64,000 nucleotides of DNA from Candidatus Latescibacterota bacterium (GTDB lineage: Bacteria > Latescibacterota > UBA2968 > UBA8231), in the NCBI GenBank assembly GCA_022819745.1, contig JAJEGS010000018.1:1-64000 (forward strand), in the 5' to 3' direction. A program made the translations under genes and the position numbers. The notes beneath the pieces were generated by a model. The model was not told the DNA's origin and did no database searches. It was given only the letters and a program-made list of their open reading frames with translations. Position 1 is the stretch's first letter, and every line of letters begins with the position of its first letter. This document shows positions 33,993 to 45,815 of the stretch, piece after piece.

Positions 33993-34831
33993 TGACGGGA
34001 AAAATCGAAGATCTGAGACGTGCATATCACCGCCAGATTTGCGACGAGGTATTGCGCCAAGACGAATCCGGTATTCCGAACAATGCCGATAAAGGGGGGA
34101 GCGCGGCAAGTGTCAGAATCGGCAGGAAAATTATTGAACTTATCGGTTTTCAGGTAGAAACCGGAAAACTGGCCGGACAAACGGCAGGCCACCTATTCGA
34201 GGCGGCCACTAAGGATTTTTTGCGCGACGCATTTGGATTGCTAGCTCATCTGCGTCCAGGTGAATGGGAATTCTCGCTAGGCGGTAAGATAGGCAATTTC
34301 GAGCAATACCAGCATTTGTCCGATGTATCGCGAGTAGTCGAAGAGAACAAGGAACTACTGATTGTCTTCGGGGATTACATCGTTAAGCCCGATATTGTGG
34401 TTTGCCGGAAGCCGGTCGCCGACGAGATGATCAGTGAAGACGACGTACTGTTGGGCAATGGTGAAACAGCCACGCATACGCCTTTGCGTAGTGCGAATTC
34501 GCAAGTGGACATTTTGCACGCCAGCGTTTCGTGCAAATGGACGATGCGCAGCGACCGCTCGCAAAATGCACGGACTGAAGGATTGAACTTGGTGCGCAAT
34601 CGCAAGGGCAGGACGCCACACATCGTCGTCGTTGTTGGTGAACCATTACCGAGTAGAATCTCGTCGCTGGCCTATGGCACTGGAGATATAGACTGCATTT
34701 ATCATTTTGCGTTGCGCGAATTGATAGAAGCCGTTGCGGATAACGACTCAGAGTCCGATATATTGGATACGCTAGTCTCCGGCAGACGCTTGCGCGATAT
34801 CAGCGATCTGCCGTTTGATTTGGCGATTTGA
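33992..34831 (+). CDS. NgoMIV-type type II restriction endonuclease
   Basis: The 279-residue protein matches the NgoMIV family, whose founding member cuts GCCGGC as a tetramer. The catalytic Asp is in IVKPDIVVCRK (D134). The variant nuclease motif is ASVSCKWTMRSDRSQNAR with S180, C181 and K182, corresponding to the Ser-Cys-Lys of NgoMIV rather than a standard ExK. LNLVRNRKGRTPHIVVVVGEP continues the match. All catalytic residues look intact. GCCGGC sites are present in this window (for example near 7367), so host protection must come from the partner methylase. The recognition site is an inference. Confidence 0.9.
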   Translation: MTGKIEDLRRAYHRQICDEVLRQDESGIPNNADKGGSAASVRIGRKIIELIGFQVETGKLAGQTAGHLFEAATKDFLRDAFGLLAHLRPGEWEFSLGGKIGNFEQYQHLSDVSRVVEENKELLIVFGDYIVKPDIVVCRKPVADEMISEDDVLLGNGETATHTPLRSANSQVDILHASVSCKWTMRSDRSQNARTEGLNLVRNRKGRTPHIVVVVGEPLPSRISSLAYGTGDIDCIYHFALRELIEAVADNDSESDILDTLVSGRRLRDISDLPFDLAI

Positions 34832-34840
34832 GCATCCCTC

Positions 34841-37800
34841 GTGCCGCAGCGATTGTTCCTTTTCCTCCTTTTTTTTCTCCCATCCCAAGCTCTAGCGGCC
34901 CAGTTTGCCTGCGCGGCGTTGGAGTCATCGGCGCAGCAGGTTGTGCAGACGCCGGAGCACCTGAGTGCATTAGTTATCTTCGCGCAGTTCCAAGATGAGG
35001 GTGCTCCTACTACTGCGCCCTCATGGGCGAACGGCCTTTTCGACGACGAGTTGCCCGGCAGTTTTGCCCACTTCTACCGCGAGATGTCGGGCGGGCGGAT
35101 TCACGTCGATGGTCAGGTGCTGCCTCGGCGCTATCGCTCGCTCGCTGCCGCAGATACCTACTTGGCCGACACTATAGGGGCTAGGGGCCAGTTTGGCCGC
35201 TTCAATCTGGAGATCCTCACAGCAGCCGACGCGGACGCCGATTTTGGCCACTTTGACAACGACGGCCCCGACGGAGTGCCCAACTCAGGTGACGACGACG
35301 GGTACGTCGATATCGTCTTTATCAACTTGCATACTGCTCCCCGCGATTTCTTCATCAGCGCGGCCACTGGCATCGCCAGTCTGGGGCTAGACACCGATTA
35401 CATTAGCGGCGATCCGGCGGCCGGCGGTGGCTTTGTGCGGGTGCGGAGTCGCTTCACGGGTTTCGGCGGTACCACGCAGCGGGGCCACACTTTCAGCATT
35501 ACGGCCGCGACGATGTGCCACGAGTTTGCGCACGTGTTGGGATTGCCCGATCTCTTCGATCAGACATCGTTGACCGTGGCCGAGTTGGAGCCTGAGGACG
35601 ATTCCGCGGGTATTGGCAATTGGGGGATCATGGGTTGGGGGACGCTCGGTTGGGGCGCAGGAGATGGGCCCAATGCCTTTTCGGCGTGGTCGCTAGCCAC
35701 GCTCGGTTGGGTGGAGGTAGTGGAAGTGGAAGGGAGCGTCGCAGGGCTGGAGATAGGGGAGATCTTCAGTGACCGCAAGGCATACAAAATTCCCCTGACC
35801 CAAGACGAGTACTTCCTGCTGGAACACCGGCGCGCTGATGGCTCGTACTACAACCGCAATATCCCACAAGACGGCCTACTCATCTGGCACATAGACGAGC
35901 AGGCCGACAACGACGAAGAACGCCACAAACAGGTCGATTTAGTCTGCGCTGATGGGCTTTTTACCCCCAACGGCGACCCCGATGTAGTGGAAGGACGGGA
36001 CCATCTCGACTTTTGGGCGCGGGACACAGCGTATTCTTCAGCCCACAACGGCAACAAAGGCGACGCGACCGATCCTTTTGACGGCGTGCGCTTCCGCCGC
36101 TTCGCTTGGGACACGAACCCGGCCTTCAGTGGCCACACGGGCTTTGCGCGGAACTTGCCGTTGGGCGTGGCCATCGACAACATCCGCCCGCAAGGCACAT
36201 CTATGGTCGTCGATGTGGTGCGGCAGCAACGCCCCGGGCACATTGTCGGCGACGCGACGTGGACGGGGCGGGTGGATTTGGATGGGGATGTGGTGGTGGT
36301 GCCGGGTGCCACGCTGACCATTGACGCTGGTGCGGAGGTCCGCTTTGCCCGCGGGGATGCGCAGGGCACGGGATTTGATCCAGACCGCAGCGAGCTGATT
36401 GTCTATGGCGAGCTCAAAATCGGCGAGGGCGCATCGTTTGCGTCGAGTGCGCCGCGCACCGGCCCCTTGGATTGGTCGGGCATTTACCTGCTCGACGGCC
36501 AAGCGGTCGATCCGGCGGCGGTCGCCATTGAACACGCCCATCGCGGGGTCGTTGGTTTCCGCCTGCCGCCGGGGCGGACGCAGTGGCTAGACGAGCAGGC
36601 CGTGTACGCGGATTTGGTGGTGCCGGCTGGGTCCGAACTGCACATCGGTCCGAGCAGCGTGTCTTTTGCCCGCTCTGATCTCAGTCGGCGCGGCGTATCT
36701 CCGGACTTCGCCGAGCTGATCGTGGAAGGCGCATTGACGATTGAGGGGATGGCCGGAAAGCGGGCGCAGCTAACCACCGATCCCGGCCCGGACAACGACG
36801 GCTTGTGGTATGGCATTCACGTGTTGCCGGGTGCTCAAGTCGAGGTGCAGCACGCCGAGCTAACGCGCACGGCTTTTGCCTTTAGCGGCGAGATTGACGA
36901 GGCAACGAGCTTGCGCATTGCCGACTCTGTGGTGCGCGAAAGCGGCGGCAATGGCCTGTTGCTGAGGCTCAATGGCCGAGCACAGGTAGATCGCAGCGAA
37001 TTTACCACCATTGCCGGCCCGGCCGTGCTCGTGGCCGGTACCGGGCAACTCGCGTTGCGCAACGCCACCATTGAAGGCAACGGCCAAGAGGGGATCCTGC
37101 TCTACAACACATCCTTAGAGGCCATCCGCGTCGCTGTAATTGACAATGGCCGTCTCGATCCGGACGACCCGCGGGCTGGGGTGCGGGCCATCGGAGGTCG
37201 CGGCCAGCGCATTGAGATGTGGGAGTCGCAGATTGAGCAAAACACTGGGCACGGCATGGATTTGGAAGAGTGGCTAGGGGAGGTGGAATTGCACAACAGC
37301 CGCCTCGTCGCCAATCAAGGCGATGGTCTGCGGGCTAGGGGCGCGGCGCGCTTGGTCCTTGCGCAGGTGCTAGTCGAGCGCAACTTGCGCGCTGGTGCCG
37401 AAATCTCCGGGTCGCTAGTGGAGATATGGAACTCGACGTTTAGGGCGCATGTTGCCGCGGGGTTGCGCTTGGGGCCGGGGACGAGAGGGGTGATTGAGAT
37501 GGGCTCGTTTGTCGGGGGTCGGGGTTTGGAACTAACGGGCGTGGAGTCACTGGAGATTCGCGGCAGCGAGTTTATCCGCGGTACGCCAGCTATTCAATCT
37601 GTGGATTCTGCGCCGCACGTTTTTGGCAATCGCTTTGCGGACAATGCCGTGGCCATCCGGGTCGAAGGGCCACAGGTGCCGACGGCGATTCGCGGCAACA
37701 CTTTTGCCAACAATACCACGGCCATTGAGAATTTGAGCGCCGAGGAGTTAAAAGCCCAAGACAACTACTGGAGCGGGGCTGACAGCGCAGCTATTGCCGC

Positions 37801-38152
37801 GCAGATCGAGGGTGCGGTGGCGTGGGTGCCGTTTCTTACGGAGGAAGGAGCATCTAAGGCGATGGCGCTGCCCGCTGACTTTGCCTTGCATCCGGCCTAT
37901 CCCAACCCCTTCAACGCCGAGGTCGCGCTGTCGTTTGAGCTGCCGCAGGCGGCGGCGGTCGCGCTGGTGCTCTACGATGCGTTGGGACGGCCCGTGCGCC
38001 ACCTTGTAGAAGGGCCATTAGCGGCTGGCCGCTACCGATTCGTCTGGGATGGACGCGACCGAGATGGGCGCGTGGTGGCCTCGGGGATTTACTTCTATCG
38101 CTTGGTGGCGGATTCGTTTGTCGCGGTGGGGCGCTTGGCGTTGGTGCGTTGA
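34841..38152 (+). CDS. Secreted M6-family metalloprotease with beta-helix repeats and FlgD/T9SS-like tail
   Basis: The 1103-residue exported protein begins with a signal peptide ([15 protein letters not shown]). The catalytic domain shows [12 protein letters not shown] (zinc ligands H227 and H231, third ligand D237) and a Met-turn GIMGWG at 262-267. Asp-rich [16 protein letters not shown] near 139-154 probably binds calcium. After about 470, right-handed beta-helix repeats follow ([26 protein letters not shown]). The end is the FCB sorting-type module with [30 protein letters not shown] and [12 protein letters not shown] 34841 is the only start that keeps the signal peptide. A paralogue lies at 60090. 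Confidence 0.9.
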   Translation: MPQRLFLFLLFFLPSQALAAQFACAALESSAQQVVQTPEHLSALVIFAQFQDEGAPTTAPSWANGLFDDELPGSFAHFYREMSGGRIHVDGQVLPRRYRSLAAADTYLADTIGARGQFGRFNLEILTAADADADFGHFDNDGPDGVPNSGDDDGYVDIVFINLHTAPRDFFISAATGIASLGLDTDYISGDPAAGGGFVRVRSRFTGFGGTTQRGHTFSITAATMCHEFAHVLGLPDLFDQTSLTVAELEPEDDSAGIGNWGIMGWGTLGWGAGDGPNAFSAWSLATLGWVEVVEVEGSVAGLEIGEIFSDRKAYKIPLTQDEYFLLEHRRADGSYYNRNIPQDGLLIWHIDEQADNDEERHKQVDLVCADGLFTPNGDPDVVEGRDHLDFWARDTAYSSAHNGNKGDATDPFDGVRFRRFAWDTNPAFSGHTGFARNLPLGVAIDNIRPQGTSMVVDVVRQQRPGHIVGDATWTGRVDLDGDVVVVPGATLTIDAGAEVRFARGDAQGTGFDPDRSELIVYGELKIGEGASFASSAPRTGPLDWSGIYLLDGQAVDPAAVAIEHAHRGVVGFRLPPGRTQWLDEQAVYADLVVPAGSELHIGPSSVSFARSDLSRRGVSPDFAELIVEGALTIEGMAGKRAQLTTDPGPDNDGLWYGIHVLPGAQVEVQHAELTRTAFAFSGEIDEATSLRIADSVVRESGGNGLLLRLNGRAQVDRSEFTTIAGPAVLVAGTGQLALRNATIEGNGQEGILLYNTSLEAIRVAVIDNGRLDPDDPRAGVRAIGGRGQRIEMWESQIEQNTGHGMDLEEWLGEVELHNSRLVANQGDGLRARGAARLVLAQVLVERNLRAGAEISGSLVEIWNSTFRAHVAAGLRLGPGTRGVIEMGSFVGGRGLELTGVESLEIRGSEFIRGTPAIQSVDSAPHVFGNRFADNAVAIRVEGPQVPTAIRGNTFANNTTAIENLSAEELKAQDNYWSGADSAAIAAQIEGAVAWVPFLTEEGASKAMALPADFALHPAYPNPFNAEVALSFELPQAAAVALVLYDALGRPVRHLVEGPLAAGRYRFVWDGRDRDGRVVASGIYFYRLVADSFVAVGRLALVR

Positions 38153-38452
38153 GAGGCGTGCGTTTGCCAAGCGGGTACGTGCGCCGTTAGCAAGGCTTTG
38201 AAGAGCTTGCCGTGGTTGGGCACGCGCAGGTGCAGCAGTTCGTGGACAATGACGAAGTCTTGGAAGCCTGAGTCCTGATCGGCGAGGTCAGCGGCAAGGG
38301 TGACGATACCTGAGGTCGAACACGAGCCCCACTTGCGCGTCATGTGCTGCACGCGCACCTGCCGTGGCTGGACGTTCAGCCGCTGCGCCCAAGATGCGAC
38401 GCGCTCGCGCATGACCTCTCGCCGTTCGTCTTCGGCGAGCTCAGTCGAGTCG

Positions 38453-38469
<17 letters not shown>
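38095..38469 (-). CDS. YgjP/WLM-like M48-family metallopeptidase next to hsdR
   Basis: The 124-residue protein has the short DUF45-type protease core: [27 protein letters not shown] with the zinc motif HELLH, and a third His in [10 protein letters not shown]. Such small metalloproteases are commonly encoded with type I restriction subunits; their role is not known. It starts inside the end of hsdR (17-bp overlap), showing it is part of that operon. Its own 3' end overlaps the convergent M6 protease gene by 58 bp. Confidence 0.85.
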
Positions 38470-41410
<2,941 letters not shown>

Positions 41411-41419
41411 GCCTCTCGA

Positions 41420-41439
41420 TTAGCTATATTTTTAGCTAA
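41420..41439. promoter_or_regulatory. Candidate operator between hsdR and phd-vapC
   Basis: TTAGCTA (41420-41426) and TAGCTAA (41433-41439) form a perfect 7-bp inverted repeat with a 6-base AT spacer. The site lies ten bases upstream of the hsdR start and 22 bases upstream of the antitoxin start in the divergent gap. Such palindromes are typical antitoxin autoregulatory operators. Control of both directions is inferred. Confidence 0.6.
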
Positions 41440-41461
41440 CTTCATTCTCAAGGAGTTGGCG

Positions 41462-41695
41462 ATGATAACAGTGAATGTCCATGAAGCGAAGACCAACCTG
41501 TCGCGCTTGCTTGCCAAAGTCGAGGCCGGGGAGGAGGTCGTCATCGCCCGCAGCGGCACGCCGGTGGCCCAGATAGTAAGCGTCCAAAAGCAGGGCAAGC
41601 GGGAATTCGGCTCCATGAAGGGCCGGATAAAACTCGACGACCCTTTCTTTGACCCGCTGCCAGAAGAGGAATTGGCAGCTTGGGAGGGTAATTGA
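41462..41695 (+). CDS. Phd/YefM-family antitoxin
   Basis: The 77-residue antitoxin begins MITVNVHEAKTNLSRLLAKVEAGEEVVIARSGTPVAQIV, the standard Phd/YefM DNA-binding half. It ends in a toxin-binding tail (GRIKLDDPFFDPLPEEELAAWEG). ATG 41462 has AAGGAGTT just upstream. The stop is three bases before the VapC-like toxin start. A palindrome 22 bp upstream is a likely operator. The gene is divergent from hsdR. Confidence 0.94.
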   Translation: MITVNVHEAKTNLSRLLAKVEAGEEVVIARSGTPVAQIVSVQKQGKREFGSMKGRIKLDDPFFDPLPEEELAAWEGN

Positions 41696-41698
41696 GCG

Positions 41699-42085
41699 TT
41701 GCGACTACTGCTCGACACCCATGCGTTCTTTTGGTGGCTTTCCGGGAGCAATCGCCTGTCGCTACCTGCCCGGCAGGCGATTGGGGATGAGGACAACGAA
41801 GTAATAGTCAGCGCGGCGTCGGCTTGGGAAATCGCCACCAAACATCGGATCGGCAAACTCCCGGACGCGGAGGCATTGGCCCTCGACATTCCCGGGGCAA
41901 TAGCTGGACAGAACTTTGAGGAACTGCCAATCACTGTAGAGCACGCCGTGCGCGCTGGGGCCTTGCCGGGTCCGCACCGCGACCCCTTCGACAGAATGCT
42001 CATCGCCCAAGCATTGTCCGGCAATTTGGTCCTCGTTTCTATTGAACCGCTCTTCGATAGTTATGGCGTTCGCCGCCTTTGGTGA
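41699..42085 (+). CDS. VapC-like PIN-domain toxin
   Basis: The 128-residue PIN-domain ribonuclease should be neutralised by the adjacent Phd-type antitoxin. It has LLLDTHAFFWWL with the first catalytic Asp, VSAASAWEIATKH with the conserved Glu, and HRDPFDRMLIAQAL with further Asp residues. The last strand is NLVLVSIEPLFDSYGV. All acidic active-site residues are present. It starts with TTG three bases after the antitoxin stop. The pair stands in opposite orientation to the surrounding type I R-M genes. Confidence 0.93.
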   Translation: MRLLLDTHAFFWWLSGSNRLSLPARQAIGDEDNEVIVSAASAWEIATKHRIGKLPDAEALALDIPGAIAGQNFEELPITVEHAVRAGALPGPHRDPFDRMLIAQALSGNLVLVSIEPLFDSYGVRRLW

Positions 42086-42157
42086 TCGTGGCCAGAGCGG
42101 ATCATCGTACACTTTTGGATAGGCTGGCCTGACGCGAATGAGACATAATCGCACCCC

Positions 42158-42190
42158 TTAAGACCCCCTTAAGACCCCCTTAAGACCCCC
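42158..42190. repeat. Three tandem copies of TTAAGACCCCC
   Basis: An 11-bp unit repeats exactly three times, starting at 42158, 42169 and 42180, in the gap after the VapC-like toxin gene. Its function is unknown. It may have arisen by replication slippage. Confidence 0.9.
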
Positions 42191-42340
42191 TTTATTGTCC
42201 CCTCACGCTTTTCCTCCGAGCAGCCGATCTCCTCGGCATGGCGCAGGCGACGACAGATCGCAGTCGCGCTTCGTTTTGTACTATTGTTATGATAGACATT
42301 TAGCCGTATGATATTTTTGTCGGGCGTAGCTCGATACTCA

Positions 42341-42407
42341 AAGGTTCCCCCCTGATGACAAGAGTGCCAAGGGTGCTCTCTCCGGCAACGGAGTAGTCGG
42401 GGGGGTC
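42341..42407 (+). repeat. First copy of a 67-bp hairpin repeat
   Basis: This copy has the same length as 42664-42730 and nearly the same ends: AAGGTTCCCCCC at the start and CTCCGGCAACGGAGTAGTC then G7 and TC at the end. The variable middle (about 16 bases) still can fold (GTGCC with GGTGC using G-U pairs). A run of five T follows at 42410. Confidence 0.88.
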
Positions 42408-42578
42408 GCTTTTTGGGGACAATGTGTGCTTTGTCCCAAATCCAGATAGATGCATGGACAGTATCCACGAATAAGCCAGAATAAGCCAACTTGTGGTCCC
42501 ACAGGCGTTTCCAACGCGCATCGGCCAGACCTTGACATGCGCCCGACCTGAAGAGTACATTTTTCATCAGTTTAAAGT

Positions 42579-42630
42579 CCTCTCCTGACGACGGCATCCC
42601 CTTAGGATGCCCCCGGGTGGTCAGGAGGGG
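42579..42630 (+). repeat. Long imperfect inverted repeat inside the structured stretch
   Basis: CCTCTCCTGAC (42579-42589) pairs with GTCAGGAGGGG (42620-42630) with one G-U pair. Inside it GGCATCC (42593-42599) pairs with GGATGCC (42605-42611) around a CCTTA loop. It lies between the two 67-bp repeats. Confidence 0.75.
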
Positions 42631-42663
42631 CGGTCGGGTGTGATTTATCCAGCCCGATGTCAA

Positions 42664-42737
42664 AAGGTTCCCCCCCGATGACAAGCGCTCCAGGTGAGAA
42701 CTCTCCGGCAACGGAGTAGTCGGGGGGGTCATTTTTT
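42664..42737 (+). terminator. Second 67-bp hairpin repeat followed by a T run; terminator-like
   Basis: C7-GA (42670-42678) pairs with TC-G7 (42720-42728), enclosing a CTCCG/CGGAG stem with a GCAA loop (42703-42716). Six T follow at 42732-42737. On the plus strand this resembles a rho-independent terminator. The hairpin reaches the stop codon of the convergent DUF3800 gene (42729-42731), and the T run encodes that protein's final Lys codons. Confidence 0.6.
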
Positions 42738-43400
42738 CTTTAACATACGGCGTGTCGCCTTGCGGAGCATTTGATGCTCGCTCGCCAAGCTCGGCCGGAT
42801 GCGATCAAAATGAGTCGTGTCCCCCTGTTCCCACTTCCTGAATACAGCCCAACAGCAATAATCCGCCACCTGTAGTCCGAAGTGCGAGCGGGAGCTATGG
42901 TGCATGATGCGATACTTTTTTGTCTTTGGTAACATCTTCGTCAACGCTCGCTTCACCGCTTTGGCAATGACGTGCCGCCTATTGTGCAGCGGAATGGAAT
43001 CTGTAATGACGATGATTTCCTTGGCATCCGTGGTCAATTCTTTGGACAGGATATGCTTCAACAGGTAGCCCAGCATTCTCGGATAGAAATACGTGTCTCG
43101 CCGTAAGTTAGCACTGACCGTTGATTTCTCCGTCACCAGACAGTCCATGCGCATGTCATTGAGATGAGCGGCTATCAGATCGAATACCCGATTACGGACC
43201 GCCCTGCGGTCGTGAGCGCAATGGAAGTACTCGATATTTCGTCCGGCTTCAAGAAGGTCATGCTTGTACGAGTCAAGCGTCCGCAACGCCGGAAACGGTC
43301 GCCGCATGCTGACTCCGGTCAGGACGAAGTAGCGGGAACCACTTGCACTGAAGTCGAAGTTTCCAGACTCGTCGAGAAAGATGTAGGCGCAGCGGGTCAT
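42729..43400 (-). CDS. DUF3800-domain protein
   Basis: The 223-residue protein has the DUF3800 opening AYIFLDESGNFDFSASGSRYFVLTGV with its acidic motif, a central ITDSIPLHNRRHVIAKAVKRAL, and the closing HHSSRSHFGLQVADYCCWAVFRKWEQGD with a His/Asp pair. The fold is RNase H-like by family proposals, and members often lie in mobile or defence regions and next to structured RNAs; the function is unknown. It ends in three Lys. It lies 4 bases after the MNT remnant and downstream of hsdS on the same strand. Confidence 0.88.
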   Translation of the reverse strand: MTRCAYIFLDESGNFDFSASGSRYFVLTGVSMRRPFPALRTLDSYKHDLLEAGRNIEYFHCAHDRRAVRNRVFDLIAAHLNDMRMDCLVTEKSTVSANLRRDTYFYPRMLGYLLKHILSKELTTDAKEIIVITDSIPLHNRRHVIAKAVKRALTKMLPKTKKYRIMHHSSRSHFGLQVADYCCWAVFRKWEQGDTTHFDRIRPSLASEHQMLRKATRRMLKKK

Positions 43401-43404
43401 TCAG

Positions 43405-43530
43405 TCATGTCCGATCATATTGCACTTCTGCGGTAGCCAGAACGTCTTGCCGGAAATAGGGGCTCAGATCCTCGGGTGTTCGCAGATCCACTTTGCGTCC
43501 TGTGAACAGTTCAGATAATTCCAGTTCCAT
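43405..43530 (-). pseudogene. C-terminal remnant of an MNT-type nucleotidyltransferase
   Basis: About 41 residues remain, with [26 protein letters not shown] and [12 protein letters not shown]. These match the C-terminal third of MNT-domain nucleotidyltransferase antitoxins (partners of HEPN toxins). The N-terminal catalytic part with the GSxxRG and DxD motifs is absent; the zinc-ribbon membrane protein gene ends 17 bp upstream. The remnant could still be translated from ATG 43530 but cannot be catalytic. Confidence 0.7.
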
Positions 43531-43546
43531 GCCAGCGATACGAGTT

Positions 43547-44128
43547 TCAGCTATTGGAAGAAAGATTCTCACCAGTTCTGATTCTTCGCAGAATCTCCCT
43601 TTTTGCTGCATTCACCGCATAGTACCTATCACCCCCCTTTACTGTAGCGATAACTCGACCCTGTGATCGGTAGGGACGATCTTCTATATTTGAAGGACAA
43701 CGTTCGCAGATGAAGTTTGTTTCTGTAAAATCTTCGCTGTAAACCAATTGTGCATCACAGGTTGGGCAGAAACACCAAAGATTTGAGATCTCGTTACCAT
43801 TCCACGACCAACGCCATTTCGCTCCGTACAGCATATCTCCAGTATAGTTCCTATGTGCGGGTTCATTCTGGGGTCGCAGAACCACACAGAGCAAGACAAG
43901 ACCAACGACAAGACCAACAAGCGTAAATAATCCGGTAATAAGAAGGACCCAACCCGGCACCGAATAGTTGGAGACCAGTGCAGCCCAAACCCAAATAACG
44001 CCCGCCCAAACCCGTGACATCATTTCTACAAAGAAACCGCGCAATGATGGGATGGCGGACAGGATCAGCCCTCCAACTACTGTTGCTATAATTCCGTTTC
44101 TCACGGGATGTGAATGCTTATCTGCCAT
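43547..44128 (-). CDS. Membrane protein with C-terminal zinc ribbon
   Basis: I do not recognise the family. The 193-residue protein has hydrophobic segments at about 10-32 and 40-84 ([44 protein letters not shown]). A soluble part follows with a four-Cys zinc ribbon (CPTC at 121-124 and CERC at 141-144). It starts 9 bp after hsdS on the same strand, so it is probably cotranscribed with the type I R-M genes. Two or three membrane passes with a soluble sensor-like tail are the layout of some defence effectors, but there is no direct evidence for that. Confidence 0.7.
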   Translation of the reverse strand: MADKHSHPVRNGIIATVVGGLILSAIPSLRGFFVEMMSRVWAGVIWVWAALVSNYSVPGWVLLITGLFTLVGLVVGLVLLCVVLRPQNEPAHRNYTGDMLYGAKWRWSWNGNEISNLWCFCPTCDAQLVYSEDFTETNFICERCPSNIEDRPYRSQGRVIATVKGGDRYYAVNAAKREILRRIRTGENLSSNS

Positions 44129-44137
44129 CAGTTCTAT

Positions 44138-45406
44138 TCAATCTAGCGACGAATCTTGGGCCAATTGTAGCCCCGACAGATTGAGGTCGGCGACGCAAAT
44201 TTCACCTGTCATCAGCTTATGCAGCAGCGCCTTAAACAAATCGTCGAGCACTGCGCGCTTTCGGCGATGCAGATCAATCTTGCGGTCAATGGCGTCGAGG
44301 ATAGCGGAGATTTCGCGTTGCTCGTCGATATTCGTAGTCGCTACAACCTCAATCTGTTCAAATGCGCCCTTGCTTAGAATCGGGACCGGACTTCGCGAAG
44401 CGTGTTTCCGAACATGATCGGCCCAAAACGTTAATAAATAAAAGGTGAACAGTGGATCGAACCTGTCGTTTGGCAGAACTGAGTTGATTTGCTGATTGGT
44501 TGCACAGATCGGAAATATCGTGTACCCAACCTTGCCGATAGTCGATCCAATACAGACGAAGCAAGAGGTTCCTTCTGTTATTGGTCGCGAATACTTTAGT
44601 CCTTGGTCGGTGAGAAACTTCTCGGTTTTCTCGATCCTGAAGCCATACTCAATGTCGCCAGGCGCAATGAACGGAACTTCTCCCTCAGTGTAGTTTGCCG
44701 AATCTTTAGTCGGTGGTGTATTACCTGTCACGATTTTCCCAAGCGCCGATATAGGTAATCGCTGCCAACTCTCCGGCACCGGCCCAATCTCAGTTTCTTT
44801 CTGCGCCTCACCCCTGAGTCCGCGAGTGAATAGCTCCCGCATCGCGGCACGTTTCAAATCCTGTGCAAGCGTGACGCTCTGATGATGTGTCTTGATGGCT
44901 TCCCGAACCCGCGAAAGCGCGTCAACTATCGCTAGCTGCTCGTCAATTTTTGGCTGCGGCACCTCAAGCCCTGCCAATCGATTACGCGACAGGTTTGGGA
45001 TCGTCGTCTTATTGCCCGCACCCTCGAATATGCCGAGTTGAGTAAAGGCGGATTGCAGGAAGTACACGTAGAAGCGCGGCTCGACCTCCTCGACAATGGG
45101 CCGTAGCCGATGCAAGTGGTTCTGAAACGACATAGTTTCGACTTCGCCGTTCCAGATCGCAGCCCGCCCGATCTCGCCACCTTCGCACACAAGCAGGTCG
45201 CCCCGACGCAACAGCTTGGCAGGCAGTTGGTGGCTTGGAATCGCCATATCATCTACAGACGACAGGTCAATTTCATCCCAGAGGACATTCGATGTCCGAA
45301 GGAATGGAGTCTTGTCGGCACCATTCCGAGCGGCGGCGGACATTGTCTTGCCCGCGCCGATCTCGAACATCTCCCCGAGGGGACGCCACGCCCACGCTTC
45401 ATTCAT
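44138..45406 (-). CDS. hsdS: Type I restriction specificity subunit HsdS
   Basis: The 422-residue subunit sets the target sequence of the type I system. It has two target-recognition halves: [15 protein letters not shown]...[12 protein letters not shown] to about 170, and [23 protein letters not shown] from about 215. Each is followed by a conserved helical spacer ([21 protein letters not shown] and [21 protein letters not shown]). The two half-sites therefore differ and the spacers give the subunit its symmetry. It overlaps the upstream retropepsin-like gene by four bases. Confidence 0.95.
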   Translation of the reverse strand: MNEAWAWRPLGEMFEIGAGKTMSAAARNGADKTPFLRTSNVLWDEIDLSSVDDMAIPSHQLPAKLLRRGDLLVCEGGEIGRAAIWNGEVETMSFQNHLHRLRPIVEEVEPRFYVYFLQSAFTQLGIFEGAGNKTTIPNLSRNRLAGLEVPQPKIDEQLAIVDALSRVREAIKTHHQSVTLAQDLKRAAMRELFTRGLRGEAQKETEIGPVPESWQRLPISALGKIVTGNTPPTKDSANYTEGEVPFIAPGDIEYGFRIEKTEKFLTDQGLKYSRPITEGTSCFVCIGSTIGKVGYTIFPICATNQQINSVLPNDRFDPLFTFYLLTFWADHVRKHASRSPVPILSKGAFEQIEVVATTNIDEQREISAILDAIDRKIDLHRRKRAVLDDLFKALLHKLMTGEICVADLNLSGLQLAQDSSLD

Positions 45407-45783
45407 CGCAAACCTGCCATTCCCTTGAGCCGCACGGCCGGCAGCCTCTTTAGCCGCTGATTCACCGGATCCACTTCTATGCCGACGGATTCCAGCGCCG
45501 TCACGCCCAGCAGCGGCTCTGCGTCAGCGTCGCCGAAGACGACCGTCCCGCCGACGAACTCGCCCATGAACTCGATCTTGGCAACGGCGACGTCCACTGC
45601 GATCTCGCTGCCATCGGCCAGTTCATACACGCGCTTCCCCTCGGGCTCCAAGCCGATAGCCTCCAGATGCGGTCTGGGCACAAGGGAATCTGTAGCTCCT
45701 GTATCGACCAAAAATAGTCCCTCCCAGTACCTGTCCGAGTCAGCAGGGTTCGTGATCCTGACTGTTACGTGTGTCGCTCCCAT
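45403..45783 (-). CDS. Retropepsin-like aspartic protease
   Basis: The 126-residue protein shows a single-lobed aspartic protease: [14 protein letters not shown] carries the catalytic DTGA motif at about 27-30, and [21 protein letters not shown] is the second conserved strand. Such proteins act as dimers, each giving one Asp. It lies between hsdM and hsdS, overlapping hsdS by ATGA, so it is made with the R-M proteins. No signal peptide is seen, so it should act in the cytoplasm. Processing or turnover of an R-M subunit is possible but unproven. Confidence 0.85.
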   Translation of the reverse strand: MGATHVTVRITNPADSDRYWEGLFLVDTGATDSLVPRPHLEAIGLEPEGKRVYELADGSEIAVDVAVAKIEFMGEFVGGTVVFGDADAEPLLGVTALESVGIEVDPVNQRLKRLPAVRLKGMAGLR

Positions 45784-45815
45784 TTTCTTGCCTCCTTATG
45801 CCATTGAGTGTGCGC

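Larger units (their letters stand above)
42086..42728. other. 643-bp gap rich in repeats and hairpins; no believable protein gene
   Basis: This is the longest stretch without a gene. It holds three tandem copies of an 11-bp unit (42158-42190), two 67-bp near-identical hairpin repeats 323 bp apart, a long stem at 42579-42630 and several short hairpins. A 187-residue frame on the minus strand crosses it, but it is spread over the hairpin repeats and has no family resemblance. The content is described in the next entries. Confidence 0.8.
42300..42740 (+). ncRNA. Candidate structured RNA beside the DUF3800 gene
   Basis: The stretch contains five or more hairpins in order: outer stem C6T-GA with TC-G7 (42347-42405) enclosing CTCCG-GCAA-CGGAG; GCGTT/AACGC (42505-42517); GCGCAT/ATGCGC (42516-42542, competing with the previous); an 11-bp stem 42579-42589 with 42620-42630 enclosing GGCATCC/GGATGCC; and the second copy of the first structure (42670-42728). 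Two stem positions pair only as G-U if the plus strand is transcribed (42353 with 42399; 42581 with 42628) and would be A-C on the other strand, so plus-strand RNA is favoured. A T run (42732-42737) ends it. Structured RNA classes named after DUF3800 have been described; whether this belongs to one is untested. Confidence 0.5.

Noticed and set aside
42555..42580. Possible hammerhead ribozyme from CTGATGA on the minus strand
   Set aside because: The GAAA core element follows only after about 50 bases and the three stems do not form around it.
42341..42730. Possible CRISPR array from the two 67-bp repeats
   Set aside because: Only two copies, 256 bp between them, variable middle parts and no cas genes. 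The repeats fold into hairpins, unlike a CRISPR array.
42169..42732. 187-residue minus-strand open frame
   Set aside because: It lies over two structured DNA repeats, repeats its own phrases (RLLRCRREH and PTTPLPESSH regions) because of them, and matches no family. It is better explained by the RNA-like structure.
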